NCBI GenBank assembly: GCA_001673575.1
Contig: LZME01000060.1
Span: forward strand, 1 to 51,805
Reading direction: 5' to 3'
Origin: Mycolicibacter heraklionensis
GTDB taxonomy: Bacteria > Actinomycetota > Actinomycetes > Mycobacteriales > Mycobacteriaceae
Length of the DNA: 51,805 nucleotides
Positions 1-8,448 of the stretch are shown in pieces; position 1 is the first letter of the stretch; each line of letters begins with the position of its first letter. Made by a program: the position numbers and the translations under genes. A model generated the notes under the pieces. That model was not told where the DNA came from. It made no database searches and saw only the letters and a program-made list of their open reading frames with translations.

Positions 1-96
1 CGTCGAGCTGCACTGCCGAGCCGTCCGCATGGTCCGACTCAGCGTCTCACCGTCGCGAGAGAAGTTGTCGGTGGCAGTTGGCATTCTGGTCGCGCC

Positions 97-747
97 ATGA
101 CCCAAGTACGAACTCTCCGATTCCACGTCAAGTACGGCCCCGCAACGCTGTTCGACAAGGCCAGGGAGGAGCTGAAGGGCCTGGACGGCCTGAACCTCGA
201 GATATCGCACGCAAAAGCCCGTTTCGATGAGCGCGATGTTCCACGGCAGTACCTGACCGAATTCCAGCCCGCATGCTGGGAGGTGGTCATGGTCGAGACC
301 GCCGTGCGCACCGGCCGCGTCACTTATATGTCGTTGCGCCGCAAACTCGAATCCAAGTGCTATCTCTGGATCGTTCTCGCCTTCGAGCACGTGATCACTG
401 CGTGGGTCACGGAAAGCCCCAGCAACCGCGCAACAAACCCGATGATCGTAAAAGACGGGCCGGCTTGGGACGCCGCCGCGGCGGGGCGCACGGGCAGCTT
501 CGGCGGGTGGGCGAACGCGCACGCTCACCGCGGCCGCGCGCGACGCGTCCTCGCCGCTCTCGCCGCCCTGCCCGAGCGGCCCAGCGCGGAGCGCCTCGCT
601 TGCGCCGCGCAACGCGTCCTCGCCGGCGATACCTGGAATGAGGCCGCTGCCGAGGCCGGCTGGGCCAGCCGCGCCAGCATGGACGCCGCGATCGCGCGCC
701 TGTTTCGGACGGTCAAGCGGAGCGGCCTGCAAGGGGCAGATGACTGA
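97..747 (+). CDS. Hypothetical protein, possibly DUF4258-like N-terminus
   Basis: I do not recognise this 216-residue protein with certainty. Around residues 36-50 it reads SHAKARFDERDVPRQYL. That resembles the HAxxRxxER signature of DUF4258-type proteins, a fold related to RelE-like RNases, and a beta-rich stretch follows to about residue 105. The last 70 residues are Ala/Arg-rich and helical, ending in a possible helix-turn-helix. There is no signal peptide or membrane segment. No good ribosome binding site precedes the ATG, so the start is uncertain. The gene stands alone beside a tRNA cluster, a common site for acquired DNA, but no integrase or att repeat is visible. That it is a real gene is likely; its function is unknown. 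Confidence 0.55.
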   Translation: MTQVRTLRFHVKYGPATLFDKAREELKGLDGLNLEISHAKARFDERDVPRQYLTEFQPACWEVVMVETAVRTGRVTYMSLRRKLESKCYLWIVLAFEHVITAWVTESPSNRATNPMIVKDGPAWDAAAAGRTGSFGGWANAHAHRGRARRVLAALAALPERPSAERLACAAQRVLAGDTWNEAAAEAGWASRASMDAAIARLFRTVKRSGLQGADD

Positions 748-782
748 CGACGCGCAACCGAACGGGCGACACTTGCCCAAAG

Positions 783-808
783 AAAAAAACCACCTGAAGC
801 CAGGTGGT
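783..808 (-). terminator. Intrinsic terminator of the Glu-Asp-Phe tRNA operon
   Basis: On the minus strand an 8-bp perfect stem (ACCACCTG/CAGGTGGT) with a 4-base loop is followed directly by a run of seven T. It lies 9 bases beyond the 3' end of tRNA-Phe. This is a textbook rho-independent terminator and the clearest one in the window. Confidence 0.9.
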
Positions 809-816
809 TCTCGTTG

Positions 817-890
817 TGGCCAGGGCCGGGATCGAACCGGCGACCTTCCGCTTTTCAGGCGGACGCTCGTACCAACTGAGCTACCTGGCC
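817..890 (-). tRNA. tRNA-Phe (GAA)
   Basis: This 74-nt cloverleaf has a GGCCAGG/CCTGGCC acceptor stem, D-arm GCTC...GAGC, anticodon stem TCCGC/GCGGA around loop CTGAAAA (anticodon GAA), T-arm with GGTTCGATCC, and discriminator A. CCA is not encoded. It is the last of three tandem minus-strand tRNAs. Confidence 0.96.
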
Positions 891-924
891 GGAAGGCACC
901 AGGTGCCTCGCCGTAAATAAAAAG

Positions 925-998
925 CGACCCTGACGGGACTTGAACCCGCGACCTCCGCCGTGACAGGGCGGCGCGCTAACCAACTGCGCCACAGGGCC
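925..998 (-). tRNA. tRNA-Asp (GTC)
   Basis: This 74-nt cloverleaf has acceptor GGCCCTG paired with CAGGGTC, anticodon stem CCGCC/GGCGG with loop CTGTCAC (anticodon GTC), T-loop GTTCAAGTC, and discriminator G as usual for Asp. It sits between tRNA-Glu and tRNA-Phe and is probably co-transcribed with them. Confidence 0.96.
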
Positions 999-1041
999 TT
1001 GCTTGTACTGCCTCACTCCCGGCATTTCCGCCGCTTGTGAG

Positions 1042-1114
1042 TACCCCCAACGGGATTCGAACCCGTGCTACCGCCGTGAAAGGGCGGCGTCCTAGGCCAC
1101 TAGACGATGGGGGC
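1042..1114 (-). tRNA. tRNA-Glu (TTC)
   Basis: This 73-nt cloverleaf has acceptor GCCCCCA paired with TGGGGGT (a first G-U pair, as in actinobacterial tRNA-Glu), anticodon stem CCGCC/GGCGG with loop CTTTCAC (anticodon TTC), and T-loop GTTCGAATC. It is the first gene of the Glu-Asp-Phe transcript. Confidence 0.96.
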
Positions 1115-1167
1115 CAGAACCGAATCTCTCCGAGGCACTCACAACGCTTCACGTTGGGAGCTTGGCT

Positions 1168-1197
1168 AGCTTAGGGCACAGGAGCCCGAATCCTCAA
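1168..1197 (-). promoter_or_regulatory. Candidate promoter of the Glu-Asp-Phe tRNAs
   Basis: On the minus strand TTGAGG (1197-1192) and TAAGCT (1173-1168) are separated by 18 bases. They resemble -35 and -10 boxes and lie about 55 bases upstream of tRNA-Glu. The match is moderate and rests on sequence only. Confidence 0.35.
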
Positions 1198-1248
1198 ACC
1201 CGGCCCCCATCGAGCACGATCGGGCAGGCAGTATTCTGTTCCAGCACG

Positions 1249-1324
1249 GCCCCTATAGCTCAGTTGGTAGAGCTACGGACTTTTAATCCGCAGGTCGCAG
1301 GTTCGAGCCCTGCTGGGGGCACCA
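1249..1324 (+). tRNA. tRNA-Lys (TTT)
   Basis: This 73-nt cloverleaf (1249-1321) has acceptor GCCCCTA paired with TGGGGGC, anticodon loop CTTTTAA (anticodon TTT), T-loop GTTCGAGCC and discriminator A. It is followed by an encoded CCA (1322-1324). It is divergent from the other tRNAs. A possible -10 box TATTCT lies at 1232-1237. Confidence 0.96.
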
Positions 1325-1374
1325 CACACCACATCCGACGGTCAACGTCTTCAACCCACCCGCTGTGACCCTTT

Positions 1375-2289
1375 TCATACCGCGGGCCCAGGCAAAACGG
1401 CACTCAAGTAGGTCATGTCGTCGAACGCGATCGCCAGTTCGTCATCGCCGTACTCCAGGCCGCACTCGGCGTAGAGGTCACGGACTTGGCGGCCCGTCAC
1501 CGTCCAGCCCGCACCGGTCAGATACTCGATGATGTGGTTGCGTTCGCCGTGGTAGATCAGGTCGCCGATCTCCACTTCGAACCCCAGCGCCGACATCTTC
1601 TCCCGGTGTTCACGCCAGGCCGGGCTGGCGAATACCGACGTGTCGCTGATGAACTCACAGGCCACCCGGCTGCCCGGTGCGCTCAGCGACTTGATGGTGT
1701 CGAATAGGGCGTCCTGGGCGTCGGGCTGCAGGTAGATCAGCAGACCCTCGGCGCTCCACACCGTCGGGGCCTGCGGGTTGAATCCGGCGGCCCGCAGGGC
1801 GGTCGGCCAGTCGTCGCGCAGGTCGATGGCGACGGTGCGACGCTCGGCGGTCGGCTCGGCACCCAGGTCACGCAGGGTGGTGGTCTTGAACTCGATTACC
1901 TCCGGCAGGTCGACCTCGTAGACCACGGTGCCCGCCGGCCAGTCCAGGCGGTAGGCGCGGGAATCCAGGCCAGAAGCGAGGATGACCGCCTGGCGGATGC
2001 CGCTGCTCGTCGCGGACAGGAAGTGCTCATCGAAGAATCGGGTCCGCACGCCCATGCCGTGGCCCATCCGGATCGGGTCGAACTCGCCGCCCTCGACGAC
2101 CGGGATGTCTCCGTCGACCATCCGGGTGAAGAAGTCGATGCCCACCGCGCGCACCAGCGGTGCCGCCCAGGGATCGTTGATCAGCTTGTCCGGTCCCGAG
2201 GTGGCCAGGGCGCGCTGCGCGGCCACCATGGTCGCGGTCGCCCCCACACTGGTGGCCAAGTCCCAGCTGTCACTGTCCGTGCGCGTCAT
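1375..2289 (-). CDS. SAM-dependent methyltransferase, mycobacterial LCMT-like family
   Basis: This 304-residue protein is a predicted class I S-adenosylmethionine methyltransferase of the leucine carboxyl methyltransferase-like family (PF04072 type), which is expanded in mycobacteria and mostly uncharacterised. The start [20 protein letters not shown] is the typical family N-terminus. It is preceded by GGAGAGG seven bases upstream, so I prefer it over a start 27 bases further out. The SAM-binding strand [14 protein letters not shown] is near residue 105, followed by the acidic turn VYEVDLPEV and the SAEGLLIYL motif. It is the last gene of the minus operon that begins with the crotonase at 5766. 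Its substrate is unknown, and methylation of a small carboxylic acid is only an inference. Confidence 0.88.
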   Translation of the reverse strand: MTRTDSDSWDLATSVGATATMVAAQRALATSGPDKLINDPWAAPLVRAVGIDFFTRMVDGDIPVVEGGEFDPIRMGHGMGVRTRFFDEHFLSATSSGIRQAVILASGLDSRAYRLDWPAGTVVYEVDLPEVIEFKTTTLRDLGAEPTAERRTVAIDLRDDWPTALRAAGFNPQAPTVWSAEGLLIYLQPDAQDALFDTIKSLSAPGSRVACEFISDTSVFASPAWREHREKMSALGFEVEIGDLIYHGERNHIIEYLTGAGWTVTGRQVRDLYAECGLEYGDDELAIAFDDMTYLSAVLPGPAV

Positions 2290-2330
2290 CGATGCCTCTC
2301 CGAAGAAATTCTGCAAACTATCTAGCCAGG

Positions 2331-3662
2331 CTACCGACCGCCGTGGACCACGGCACCGGCGACGATCGTGAACGCCACCAGACCGGCGTCGAGGGCAAGT
2401 GGATCACCGCTGAGCACGCATAGGTCGCCGGGCTCGCCGACGGCGATGCGGCGCGGCGTGGCGGGCCGATCGCCATGGCCGGTGAATCCCTGCAAGGCGG
2501 CGCGAGCCGAGATCCGCTCCCCCGGCCCCAGCACCGCGCCGCTGGGAGTGGTCCGGTGCACCGCCGCACGCATGGCCGCCCAGGGGTCACCGTCGCCGAA
2601 GGGCGTGTCGGTGGACAGCGCCACCGGAATTGCGTTGCGCTGCAACGACGCAACCCGCCACAGTTCGCGATGACGCGCGGCTTCGATGGTGGCGAGGTAA
2701 TCGTCGCCGCGCTCCGCGACGAAGTTGGGTTGGGTGACGACGGTGATCCCGAGTGCGGCGAGGTCGGCTAGCCGGTCCTCGGGTACCACCGCCGCGTGCT
2801 CGATGCGGTCGGCGGGGTGCGCTCCCGCGGCCTGCCATGCGGCGATGGCGACGGTGAGCTGGGCGTCGGTAACACAGTGCAGTGCCACACCGTGATCGCG
2901 GGCGTGGTTGTCGGACAACGCTTTTACCAGCGCGTCCAGATCCAGGGTTTCGTCGTCGAGGATGATCTTGGTCGGCCCGAGGGTGATCCCGGAGGCAGCG
3001 GTGGCCCCGGCCGGTGCCATGCAGTGCAGCCGCTGCAGCAGCTCGCCGCCGTCGCGGGCCGCGGCGAACGCGGCGATGTCGGCGTCGCCATGGCCCGGGG
3101 TGGCGTCGGTGATTCCGGTGACGCCGCGCGCCGCCAGCTGCCGGCTCAGCCGGGCCAGCGAGGGTTCGCGGCGAGGGAGCCGGGGCGCGGGATCGCCGTG
3201 TGCGCGCAGCAGTCGCCCGTCGGGCCGGTCGGCCATCCCGGTGCGGGCCAGCCCAGCCGAGTTGAGCACCCACAGCGCGCCGCTGCGGTGCGCCACCCGC
3301 ACCGGTAGCTGCGGCGCGAACCGGTCCAGCAGTGCGGCGGTGAGTTCGCCGGCGACGGATTCGTGGTAGCCGTAGCCACGCACCCACCCGTCGGAGTCGG
3401 GGGCAGCGGCCCGCAGTGCGACGGCCAGTTCGTCGAGGGTGCGGACCTGCGGCGGACCCAGGCACACCGAATCCAGCGCCGCGGCCGCCGACCGCAGGTG
3501 CACGTGATGATCGTGCAGCCCGGGAATCACGGTCGCGTGGCATACGTCGAGGACGTCTTCGCCGCGCTGCGCGGTCAATGCCGGTGCGATTTCCTCGATG
3601 GTGTCGCCGAGCCGGATGTCGAGCCGCGACCCGTCGAGCAGTACCGCTCGCTGGATCAGCAC
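2331..3662 (-). CDS. Amidohydrolase family 3 (YtcJ-like) metal-dependent hydrolase
   Basis: This 443-residue amidohydrolase-superfamily protein has the metal-binding HDHHVH at residues 50-55, a candidate bridging lysine in TKIILDD (K232), further ligands H262 and H289, and the C-terminal metal or proton-transfer aspartate in [12 protein letters not shown] (D352). These are the marks of the amidohydrolase 3/YtcJ group, which hydrolyses amides or related C-N bonds, though many members have no known substrate. The GTG start overlaps the stop of the upstream CoA-transferase by 7 bases, so the two are translationally coupled. The context suggests it releases or trims a substrate before or after CoA activation, but this is inference. 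Confidence 0.85.
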   Translation of the reverse strand: MLIQRAVLLDGSRLDIRLGDTIEEIAPALTAQRGEDVLDVCHATVIPGLHDHHVHLRSAAAALDSVCLGPPQVRTLDELAVALRAAAPDSDGWVRGYGYHESVAGELTAALLDRFAPQLPVRVAHRSGALWVLNSAGLARTGMADRPDGRLLRAHGDPAPRLPRREPSLARLSRQLAARGVTGITDATPGHGDADIAAFAAARDGGELLQRLHCMAPAGATAASGITLGPTKIILDDETLDLDALVKALSDNHARDHGVALHCVTDAQLTVAIAAWQAAGAHPADRIEHAAVVPEDRLADLAALGITVVTQPNFVAERGDDYLATIEAARHRELWRVASLQRNAIPVALSTDTPFGDGDPWAAMRAAVHRTTPSGAVLGPGERISARAALQGFTGHGDRPATPRRIAVGEPGDLCVLSGDPLALDAGLVAFTIVAGAVVHGGR

Positions 3663-4825
3663 CGCGCCGCCACGAGATCGCGGATGCGGGTGTTGTCGGC
3701 GCCCAGCGCCGGCCCGGCGCCCTCGATACGAGGGCGGGGCGGCGGCAGGGCCGGAACCCCATCGGCCAGGGCATGCCTGGGCAGGGCGGCGTAGTTTGCT
3801 GCGACGGTGGCCAGCGCCACCGTGATCACCTCGCCGCCGCCGCGCGCCAACGAATCGGCAACCGCCGCAGCGGCTTCGATGCCGGTCAGCGGGTCGGCAA
3901 TGGCATCGGCGCAGAACACCGGGCCGCCATCAGCATCGGAACCCACCAGGCCGCCGGCGGCCGCGGCGTCGTCGCCGAACCCGGCGTAGCCGCGCTCGGC
4001 GCCGTGTGCGGTGATCTGCAGCCATACCCGCCCGGGCCGGCCGGCCACCTCGAGCGGACCCAGGCGGCGGCGGGCCAGTGCGGCCGGTCGCGAACCCTCC
4101 AACACCACATCGGCTGCGGCCAGCAGCTGGGCCAGGAACGCCGTATCGCGGTCAAAATCCAGTGCGCAGGAAAGCTTTCCGCCGTTCATCCAGTCGAAGA
4201 ACGCGCTGGACCCGGCGCGGGTGCCGTCGGGGCGCGATGGACTTTCCACCTTGATCACCGTCGCCCCGGCCCGCGCCAAAAGTTGCCCGCACAACGGTCC
4301 GGCCCACAGTGAAGTCAGGTCGACGACAAGCGCTCCGGGCAGACCGCGGGCCGTACCCGGCGGGCCGACTCGGCTCACCACCGGCGCTCCGGGGGCGGTC
4401 TCGCCCAGCGCGGCGGCGGGCAGATCCAGCAGCCGCGCCCGCCCCACGACCTCGGCCACCGGCCGCGTCGAAGACCAGCCGGCGATCCCCGCCCATGGAT
4501 CGCAGCACTCGGATTCGATCAGAGCGGGCACGGCGTCGAGGTCGTCGGCACGCGAAAGCGTGAGCGCCCACCACCCGTCTGCGGCGGCCAGCAGCCGCGA
4601 GGCTCCCCCGGCCGAAATCCGCCCGGCACGCGTCCAGCCCAGTAGCCCGGCCCGCCCGGCCAGCAGCTCCACGGCGTCGGCCTTTACGCCGGTGGCGGCG
4701 GTGAAGCCGCCCAGCACGTGCGTCGCGCGCTGCAGCACCGCGGCCCGGGAGAAATCCGGGCGGCCGTCGGGCTGACCGGTCAGCCAGGCCAGCCCGGACG
4801 CACCCCAGGCTTGCTCGGCAGTCAC
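3656..4825 (-). CDS. CaiB/BaiF (family III) CoA-transferase with N-terminal extension
   Basis: This 389-residue protein contains the family III CoA-transferase N-terminal Rossmann motif LVVDLTSLWAGPLCGQLLA at about residue 167, followed by GATVIKVESP and the region FGDDAAAAGGLVG, where the catalytic aspartate of the family normally lies. About 165 residues precede the usual start of the fold. They are Ala-rich and may correspond to a permuted or extra segment, which is unusual because most members begin near their first Rossmann strand. The GTG start overlaps the crotonase stop (GTGA). Predicted reaction: CoA transfer between carboxylic acids. The donor and acceptor are unknown. Confidence 0.8.
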   Translation of the reverse strand: MTAEQAWGASGLAWLTGQPDGRPDFSRAAVLQRATHVLGGFTAATGVKADAVELLAGRAGLLGWTRAGRISAGGASRLLAAADGWWALTLSRADDLDAVPALIESECCDPWAGIAGWSSTRPVAEVVGRARLLDLPAAALGETAPGAPVVSRVGPPGTARGLPGALVVDLTSLWAGPLCGQLLARAGATVIKVESPSRPDGTRAGSSAFFDWMNGGKLSCALDFDRDTAFLAQLLAAADVVLEGSRPAALARRRLGPLEVAGRPGRVWLQITAHGAERGYAGFGDDAAAAGGLVGSDADGGPVFCADAIADPLTGIEAAAAVADSLARGGGEVITVALATVAANYAALPRHALADGVPALPPPRPRIEGAGPALGADNTRIRDLVAARC

Positions 4826-5766
4826 GACGCGATCTCATCAACCAGGCCCCATCGCAGCGCGGTCCCCGCGTCGATGGTGTGGCCGGACAGGATGAGATAG
4901 GCGGTGCGCCACCGGCCGATGCGGCGAGTGACGCTGACCGTGCCGCCCGCGCCCGGGATCAGCCCGAGGCACAGCTCGGGCAGGCCCAGCACCGTGGCGG
5001 GGTGTGCTCGTATCCAGCCGCAGAAGGCGGCCATCTCCAGGCCGCTGCCCAGCACCTGGCCGTGGATCTCGGCGCGGCACCGCGCGCCCAGCCGAGCGGT
5101 CAGCGCGTCCAGCGCAAGCGCCGGGCTGTGCCGGGTGCGGGCCAGATGCGCGCTGACCACGTCGGTGAACCCGCCGAATTCGGCGAGGTCGCCGCCGCTG
5201 CAGAATGACGGTCCGACGCCGCTGAGCACCACCTCGTCGATCGCGGGGTCGGCGGCGGCCACGGCCAGTCCGTCGAGCAGAACGGCCCGCGTCGCGTTGT
5301 CGAAGGCGTTGTGGCGCTGCGGCCGGTTGAAGCGCAGTCGCAGGGTGTTGCCGTCGCGGTCGAGCAGCAAGGGGTCGGCGGCCGTCGGCACGGTGACCGG
5401 GCCGCGCGCTGCCAGCCAGTCGGCGAACTCCGGGCCGGCTTGCAGCACCGAATAGGCCAGTGATTCGGTGACCACCCCGGACCAGGCCGGCGCCCCCGGG
5501 TCCACCGCACGCAGCACGTCGTCGCAGATCGCCGCGGCTTGCGGCCAGCGCGCGCAGCGCTCGGTGATCTCGGCCAGCGCCTCGGGCACCGAGGCGACGG
5601 TGATCACCCGGCGATCCGCAGTCTCGGTCTCGGTGAGGGTGAAGGTGGCGTGCTGTAGCCAGCGTTCGGCGTGCGCGGTGTCGAAGCGAGCACCTGTCGC
5701 GATGGTGATCCCGGCGCCGGGCACGGCGTCGGGCCCAGCGGCTTCCAGGTCGACCGTTGCGATCAT
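4822..5766 (-). CDS. Enoyl-CoA hydratase/isomerase family protein (both catalytic Glu present)
   Basis: This 314-residue crotonase has its core in the C-terminal two thirds: a PQRHNAFD substrate loop, the oxyanion segment FCSGGDLAEF, GSGLEMAAF (equivalent of rat Glu144) and GLPELCLGLIPGAGGT (equivalent of Glu164). It is the only one of the five crotonases here with both hydratase glutamates, so genuine enoyl-CoA hydration is plausible. About 140 N-terminal residues of unknown function precede the core. The frame stays open far upstream; I chose the ATG at 5766 because the frame further out runs into the divergent ligase promoter. An in-frame ATG at 5850 would add 28 residues but has no ribosome binding site. 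First gene of the operon running down to 1375. Confidence 0.85.
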   Translation of the reverse strand: MIATVDLEAAGPDAVPGAGITIATGARFDTAHAERWLQHATFTLTETETADRRVITVASVPEALAEITERCARWPQAAAICDDVLRAVDPGAPAWSGVVTESLAYSVLQAGPEFADWLAARGPVTVPTAADPLLLDRDGNTLRLRFNRPQRHNAFDNATRAVLLDGLAVAAADPAIDEVVLSGVGPSFCSGGDLAEFGGFTDVVSAHLARTRHSPALALDALTARLGARCRAEIHGQVLGSGLEMAAFCGWIRAHPATVLGLPELCLGLIPGAGGTVSVTRRIGRWRTAYLILSGHTIDAGTALRWGLVDEIAS

Positions 5767-5833
5767 CTCGCACGTGAGCGTACCCAGCGGCGCTGTTGCC
5801 ACAGCCCGTACGGTATCGAAACTACCGAAAAAT

Positions 5834-5848
5834 GATAATGTCGTTCTC
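5834..5848. promoter_or_regulatory. Candidate TetR-type operator, GAGAA-N5-TTCTC (one mismatch)
   Basis: GATAATGTCGTTCTC matches the GAGAA-N5-TTCTC palindrome seen perfectly at 16106, 32641 and 49804, with one mismatch in the left arm. It lies 23 bases before the GTG of the ligase at 5872 and 67 bases before the crotonase start at 5766, so it could control both divergent units. Confidence 0.5.
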
Positions 5849-5871
5849 ATGGCTGTTCGGAGGGCGCAACG

Positions 5872-7395
5872 GTGAGTATTTCGCTGCTGCTGGAGATGGC
5901 GGTGTCCGCCGACCCGGATCGGGTCGCGGTCGTCTCCGAGACCACCCGCTACACCACTGCGGATCTCAACGCCCTCGCCGACGCCGGCGCGGGAGTGATC
6001 GAGGAGACCGGCGCCGGCAGCGTGGCCTACGTCGGGATGGGTGGCCACATGCTGCCGCTGCTGCTGTTCTCCGCGGCGCGGTCCGGGCGCCCGTTCGCAC
6101 CGCTGAACTACCGGCTCAGCGGCCAGGCGCTGCGGGAGTTGATCGAGCGACTGCCGCGGCCGCTGGTCGTGGTGGATAAGGAATACCGCGACATGATCGG
6201 CGAGGCCGGCGATATCGGCGTCGCAGTAATCGATTCCGACACCTTCTGCGTCCGTGCCCAGACCGCCACGCCCACGGTGCAGTGGCCCGACCCCGACGAT
6301 GTGGCGGTGGTGCTGTTCACCTCGGGGACCACGTCCAAGCCCAAAGCCGTTGAGCTGACCCACAATAACCTGACCAGCTACGTGACCCAGACGGTCGAGT
6401 TCGGCTCCGCGGCGCCCTCGGATGCCGCGCTGATCTGCGTTCCGCCGTATCACATCGCCGGTGTCGGCGCGGCGCTGAGCAATCTCTACGCCGGGCGCAA
6501 AGCGGTCTATCTGCGCCGGTTCAGCGCCGCGGAATGGATCCGGCTGGTCAACACCGAGTCGGTGACCACCGCGACCGTGGTCCCAACCATGTTGGAGCGC
6601 ATCGTCTCCGAGCTCGAAGCCCGCCCAACCCCGCTGGCCACCCTGCGCAACCTCGCCTACGGCGGCTCCAAAGTGGCATTGCCGCTGGTGCGCCGCGCCC
6701 TGGATCTGCTGCCCGAAGTGGGCTTCGTCAACGCCTACGGTCTGACCGAAACCAGTTCGACGGTCGCGGTGCTGACTCCCGAAGACCACCGGACCGCCTA
6801 CGCGTCCAGCGAGGAAGCCGTCCGCAAGCGGTTGGGATCGGTCGGCCGCGCGGTGCCCGGGATCGAAGCCGTCATCCGCGACGACGAGGGCCGGGTACTG
6901 CAAGCCGGACAACCCGGCGAGCTCTACGTGCGCGGCGAACAGGTTTCGGGCAAATACACCGGTATCGGATCGGTGCTCGACGCCGAGGGCTGGTTTCCCA
7001 CCCGCGACATTGCCGTGCTCGACGAGGACGGCTACCTGTTCATCGTTGGACGCTCCGATGACACCATCATCCGGGGCGGGGAGAACATCGCCCCCGCCGA
7101 GATCGAGGACGTACTGGTCGAGCACCCCGAGGTCCGCGACGTCGCGGTGGTCGGCGCACCCGACCCGGAGTGGGGGCAGATCATCGTCGCGTGCGTGGTG
7201 CCGGCACCGGGTGCGTCACCGGATTCCGAGGCACTGCGCAAGTATGTTCGACAGCAGCTGCGAGGATCCCGCACCCCCGACCGGATCGTCTTCCGGTCGG
7301 AGTTGCCGACCACCCCGACCGGCAAGGTACTACGCCGGGAACTCGTCTCTGAAATCGACGCACTGCAAACCGCCAATGCCGAAGGGGCGCAATGA
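5872..7395 (+). CDS. Acyl-CoA synthetase (AMP-forming, FadD-type)
   Basis: This 507-residue ANL-superfamily ligase makes acyl-CoA from acid, ATP and CoA. The P-loop-like A3 motif is VLFTSGTTSKPKAVELTH (about residue 148), with serine in place of the usual second glycine. Other marks are the NAYGLTE adenine/aromatic motif (about 287), the hinge region GRSDDTIIRGGENIAPAEIE (about 390) and the catalytic C-terminal lysine in TPTGKVLRREL (about 484). The GTG start has GGAGGG eight bases upstream. The stop overlaps the next gene (ATGA). The preferred acid cannot be told from sequence. A divergent crotonase and the GAGAA-N5-TTCTC site lie immediately upstream. Confidence 0.92.
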   Translation: MSISLLLEMAVSADPDRVAVVSETTRYTTADLNALADAGAGVIEETGAGSVAYVGMGGHMLPLLLFSAARSGRPFAPLNYRLSGQALRELIERLPRPLVVVDKEYRDMIGEAGDIGVAVIDSDTFCVRAQTATPTVQWPDPDDVAVVLFTSGTTSKPKAVELTHNNLTSYVTQTVEFGSAAPSDAALICVPPYHIAGVGAALSNLYAGRKAVYLRRFSAAEWIRLVNTESVTTATVVPTMLERIVSELEARPTPLATLRNLAYGGSKVALPLVRRALDLLPEVGFVNAYGLTETSSTVAVLTPEDHRTAYASSEEAVRKRLGSVGRAVPGIEAVIRDDEGRVLQAGQPGELYVRGEQVSGKYTGIGSVLDAEGWFPTRDIAVLDEDGYLFIVGRSDDTIIRGGENIAPAEIEDVLVEHPEVRDVAVVGAPDPEWGQIIVACVVPAPGASPDSEALRKYVRQQLRGSRTPDRIVFRSELPTTPTGKVLRRELVSEIDALQTANAEGAQ

Positions 7396-7703
7396 TCAAG
7401 TCCGGCACCCGCCTGAAGAGTCAGGTCTGCGACACCCAGGTCATCGTCGTCAAGACCGCCGACAGCCTCGATGATCTGCGCGCCGGCGGCGCCCCGATGG
7501 TGCCGCTGGACGCCGACACCCCGGCGGGCGAAAACAGCGCAGCACTGGACCCGGACTTCTCCGGCGGTGCGGTGATGGGCAAGCGCTACGTCGACGAGGC
7601 GGGCGCCGAGGTGCTGGTGACCAAGGCCGGCGCCGGAAGCTTGAGTATCGGTACCGCGCCGCTGAGCATCAAGGAAGCCAAGCCGCTGCCGGCCAGCGAC
7701 TAG
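7392..7703 (+). CDS. Small conserved protein coupled to the acyl-CoA synthetase
   Basis: This 103-residue soluble protein has no signal peptide, no membrane segment and a single cysteine in SQVCDTQVIVVK near residue 13. The C-terminal half carries GKRYVDEAGAEVLVTKAGAGSL. It overlaps the ligase stop by 4 bases (ATGA) and so is co-translated with it. I do not recognise a named family. The tight coupling suggests a partner or substrate-handling role for the ligase product, which is inference only. It ends 4 bases before the convergent gene at 7707. Confidence 0.7.
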   Translation: MIKSGTRLKSQVCDTQVIVVKTADSLDDLRAGGAPMVPLDADTPAGENSAALDPDFSGGAVMGKRYVDEAGAEVLVTKAGAGSLSIGTAPLSIKEAKPLPASD

Positions 7704-7706
7704 CGC

Positions 7707-8423
7707 TCAACTGGCCGGCTCGTCGGCCGTTTCGGATTCGTCGCCGACGCGCATCAGGTGCGCCAGGCGACCGACGAACACCGGCGGGTAGATCCCGACG
7801 CCGGCTCGAGTGATCCACTCAGAGGCGAACTCGGGTTCGTTGATCCACTGCCCGGCGCCGAGCTCGCCGTCTGCTTCCTGCAGCATGAAGATCTCGCGGG
7901 GATTGTCGAAGGCCTGGAATATCAGGATCTTTCGGATACCAGCCGCGGTGAAGTGTTTCTCGGTGGCGTGAACGTGGGAGATCAGTGCCTGGGTGTCGCC
8001 GACTTCGGCGACGGCAGCGACTACTACGCCCGGCGGTTCGGCGAGGCTCGACGAAGGAGAGGCGAAGCCGGGACCGCCGCATGAACCCGGCGGTTCGGCG
8101 AGGCTCGACAAATCCGCAAGATCGATGCGCTCCACCAAGGATCCGGCGAACACCGCCGGAATGTCGCTGACGCCGACGGCGTCGAACCAGGCCATGAAGG
8201 CCTCATCGCGCAGCAGGTCGACCACCGGCTGCGCGGCGTGGATCGCCATCACCGCCAGCACCCGGCCCGGATCGACCGTCGAGATATAGACCAGTACGTG
8301 ATGGGCGCCCAGGTGGGCAAGGCTGTCGCGGTGTCGCTGCATCAGCGGCCAGACCCTGGCCGGATCCGGCACCCGATAGTCCGTCACCAGCACCAGGGAG
8401 CGTGCCAGCGGGTCAGGCATCAT
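7707..8423 (-). CDS. Two-domain hypothetical protein with an in-frame repeat linker
   Basis: This 238-residue protein of unknown function looks like an internal duplication. Residues 8-102 and about 131-227 each have a strand-helix pattern ending in similar segments (DIPAVFAGSLVERIDL and GIYPPVFVGRLAHLM). The halves are joined by a linker carrying SSLAEPPG twice, encoded by a 24-bp direct repeat 57 bp apart (8029-8052 and 8086-8109). The dimeric alpha+beta barrel shape suggested by the halves is inference. The start (two adjacent ATG codons) has no strong ribosome binding site. It lies downstream of the gene at 8449 and the TetR gene and is probably co-transcribed with them. Confidence 0.65.
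   Translation of the reverse strand: MMPDPLARSLVLVTDYRVPDPARVWPLMQRHRDSLAHLGAHHVLVYISTVDPGRVLAVMAIHAAQPVVDLLRDEAFMAWFDAVGVSDIPAVFAGSLVERIDLADLSSLAEPPGSCGGPGFASPSSSLAEPPGVVVAAVAEVGDTQALISHVHATEKHFTAAGIRKILIFQAFDNPREIFMLQEADGELGAGQWINEPEFASEWITRAGVGIYPPVFVGRLAHLMRVGDESETADEPAS
8029..8109. repeat. 24-bp direct repeat inside the 7707 gene
   Basis: The same 24 bases occur at 8029-8052 and 8086-8109. The period is 57 bp, so the reading frame is kept, and the repeat encodes SSLAEPPG twice on the minus strand. The two copies flank 33 bp of unrelated Gly/Pro-coding sequence. It lies exactly at the junction of the two halves of the protein, which fits insertion or expansion in a tolerant linker. Confidence 0.75.
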
Positions 8424-8448
8424 TTCGGTCGCGCGCCGCCCTCGCCTT

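Noticed and set aside
789-1324. CRISPR-like repetition in the first 1.4 kb
   Set aside because: The similar blocks are the conserved T-arms and anticodon stems of four tRNA genes.
4822-7125. 767-residue minus-strand open frame covering the crotonase and the ligase
   Set aside because: Only the part up to about 5766 has crotonase sequence. The rest is antisense to a convincing plus-strand ligase with all motifs and its own ribosome binding site.
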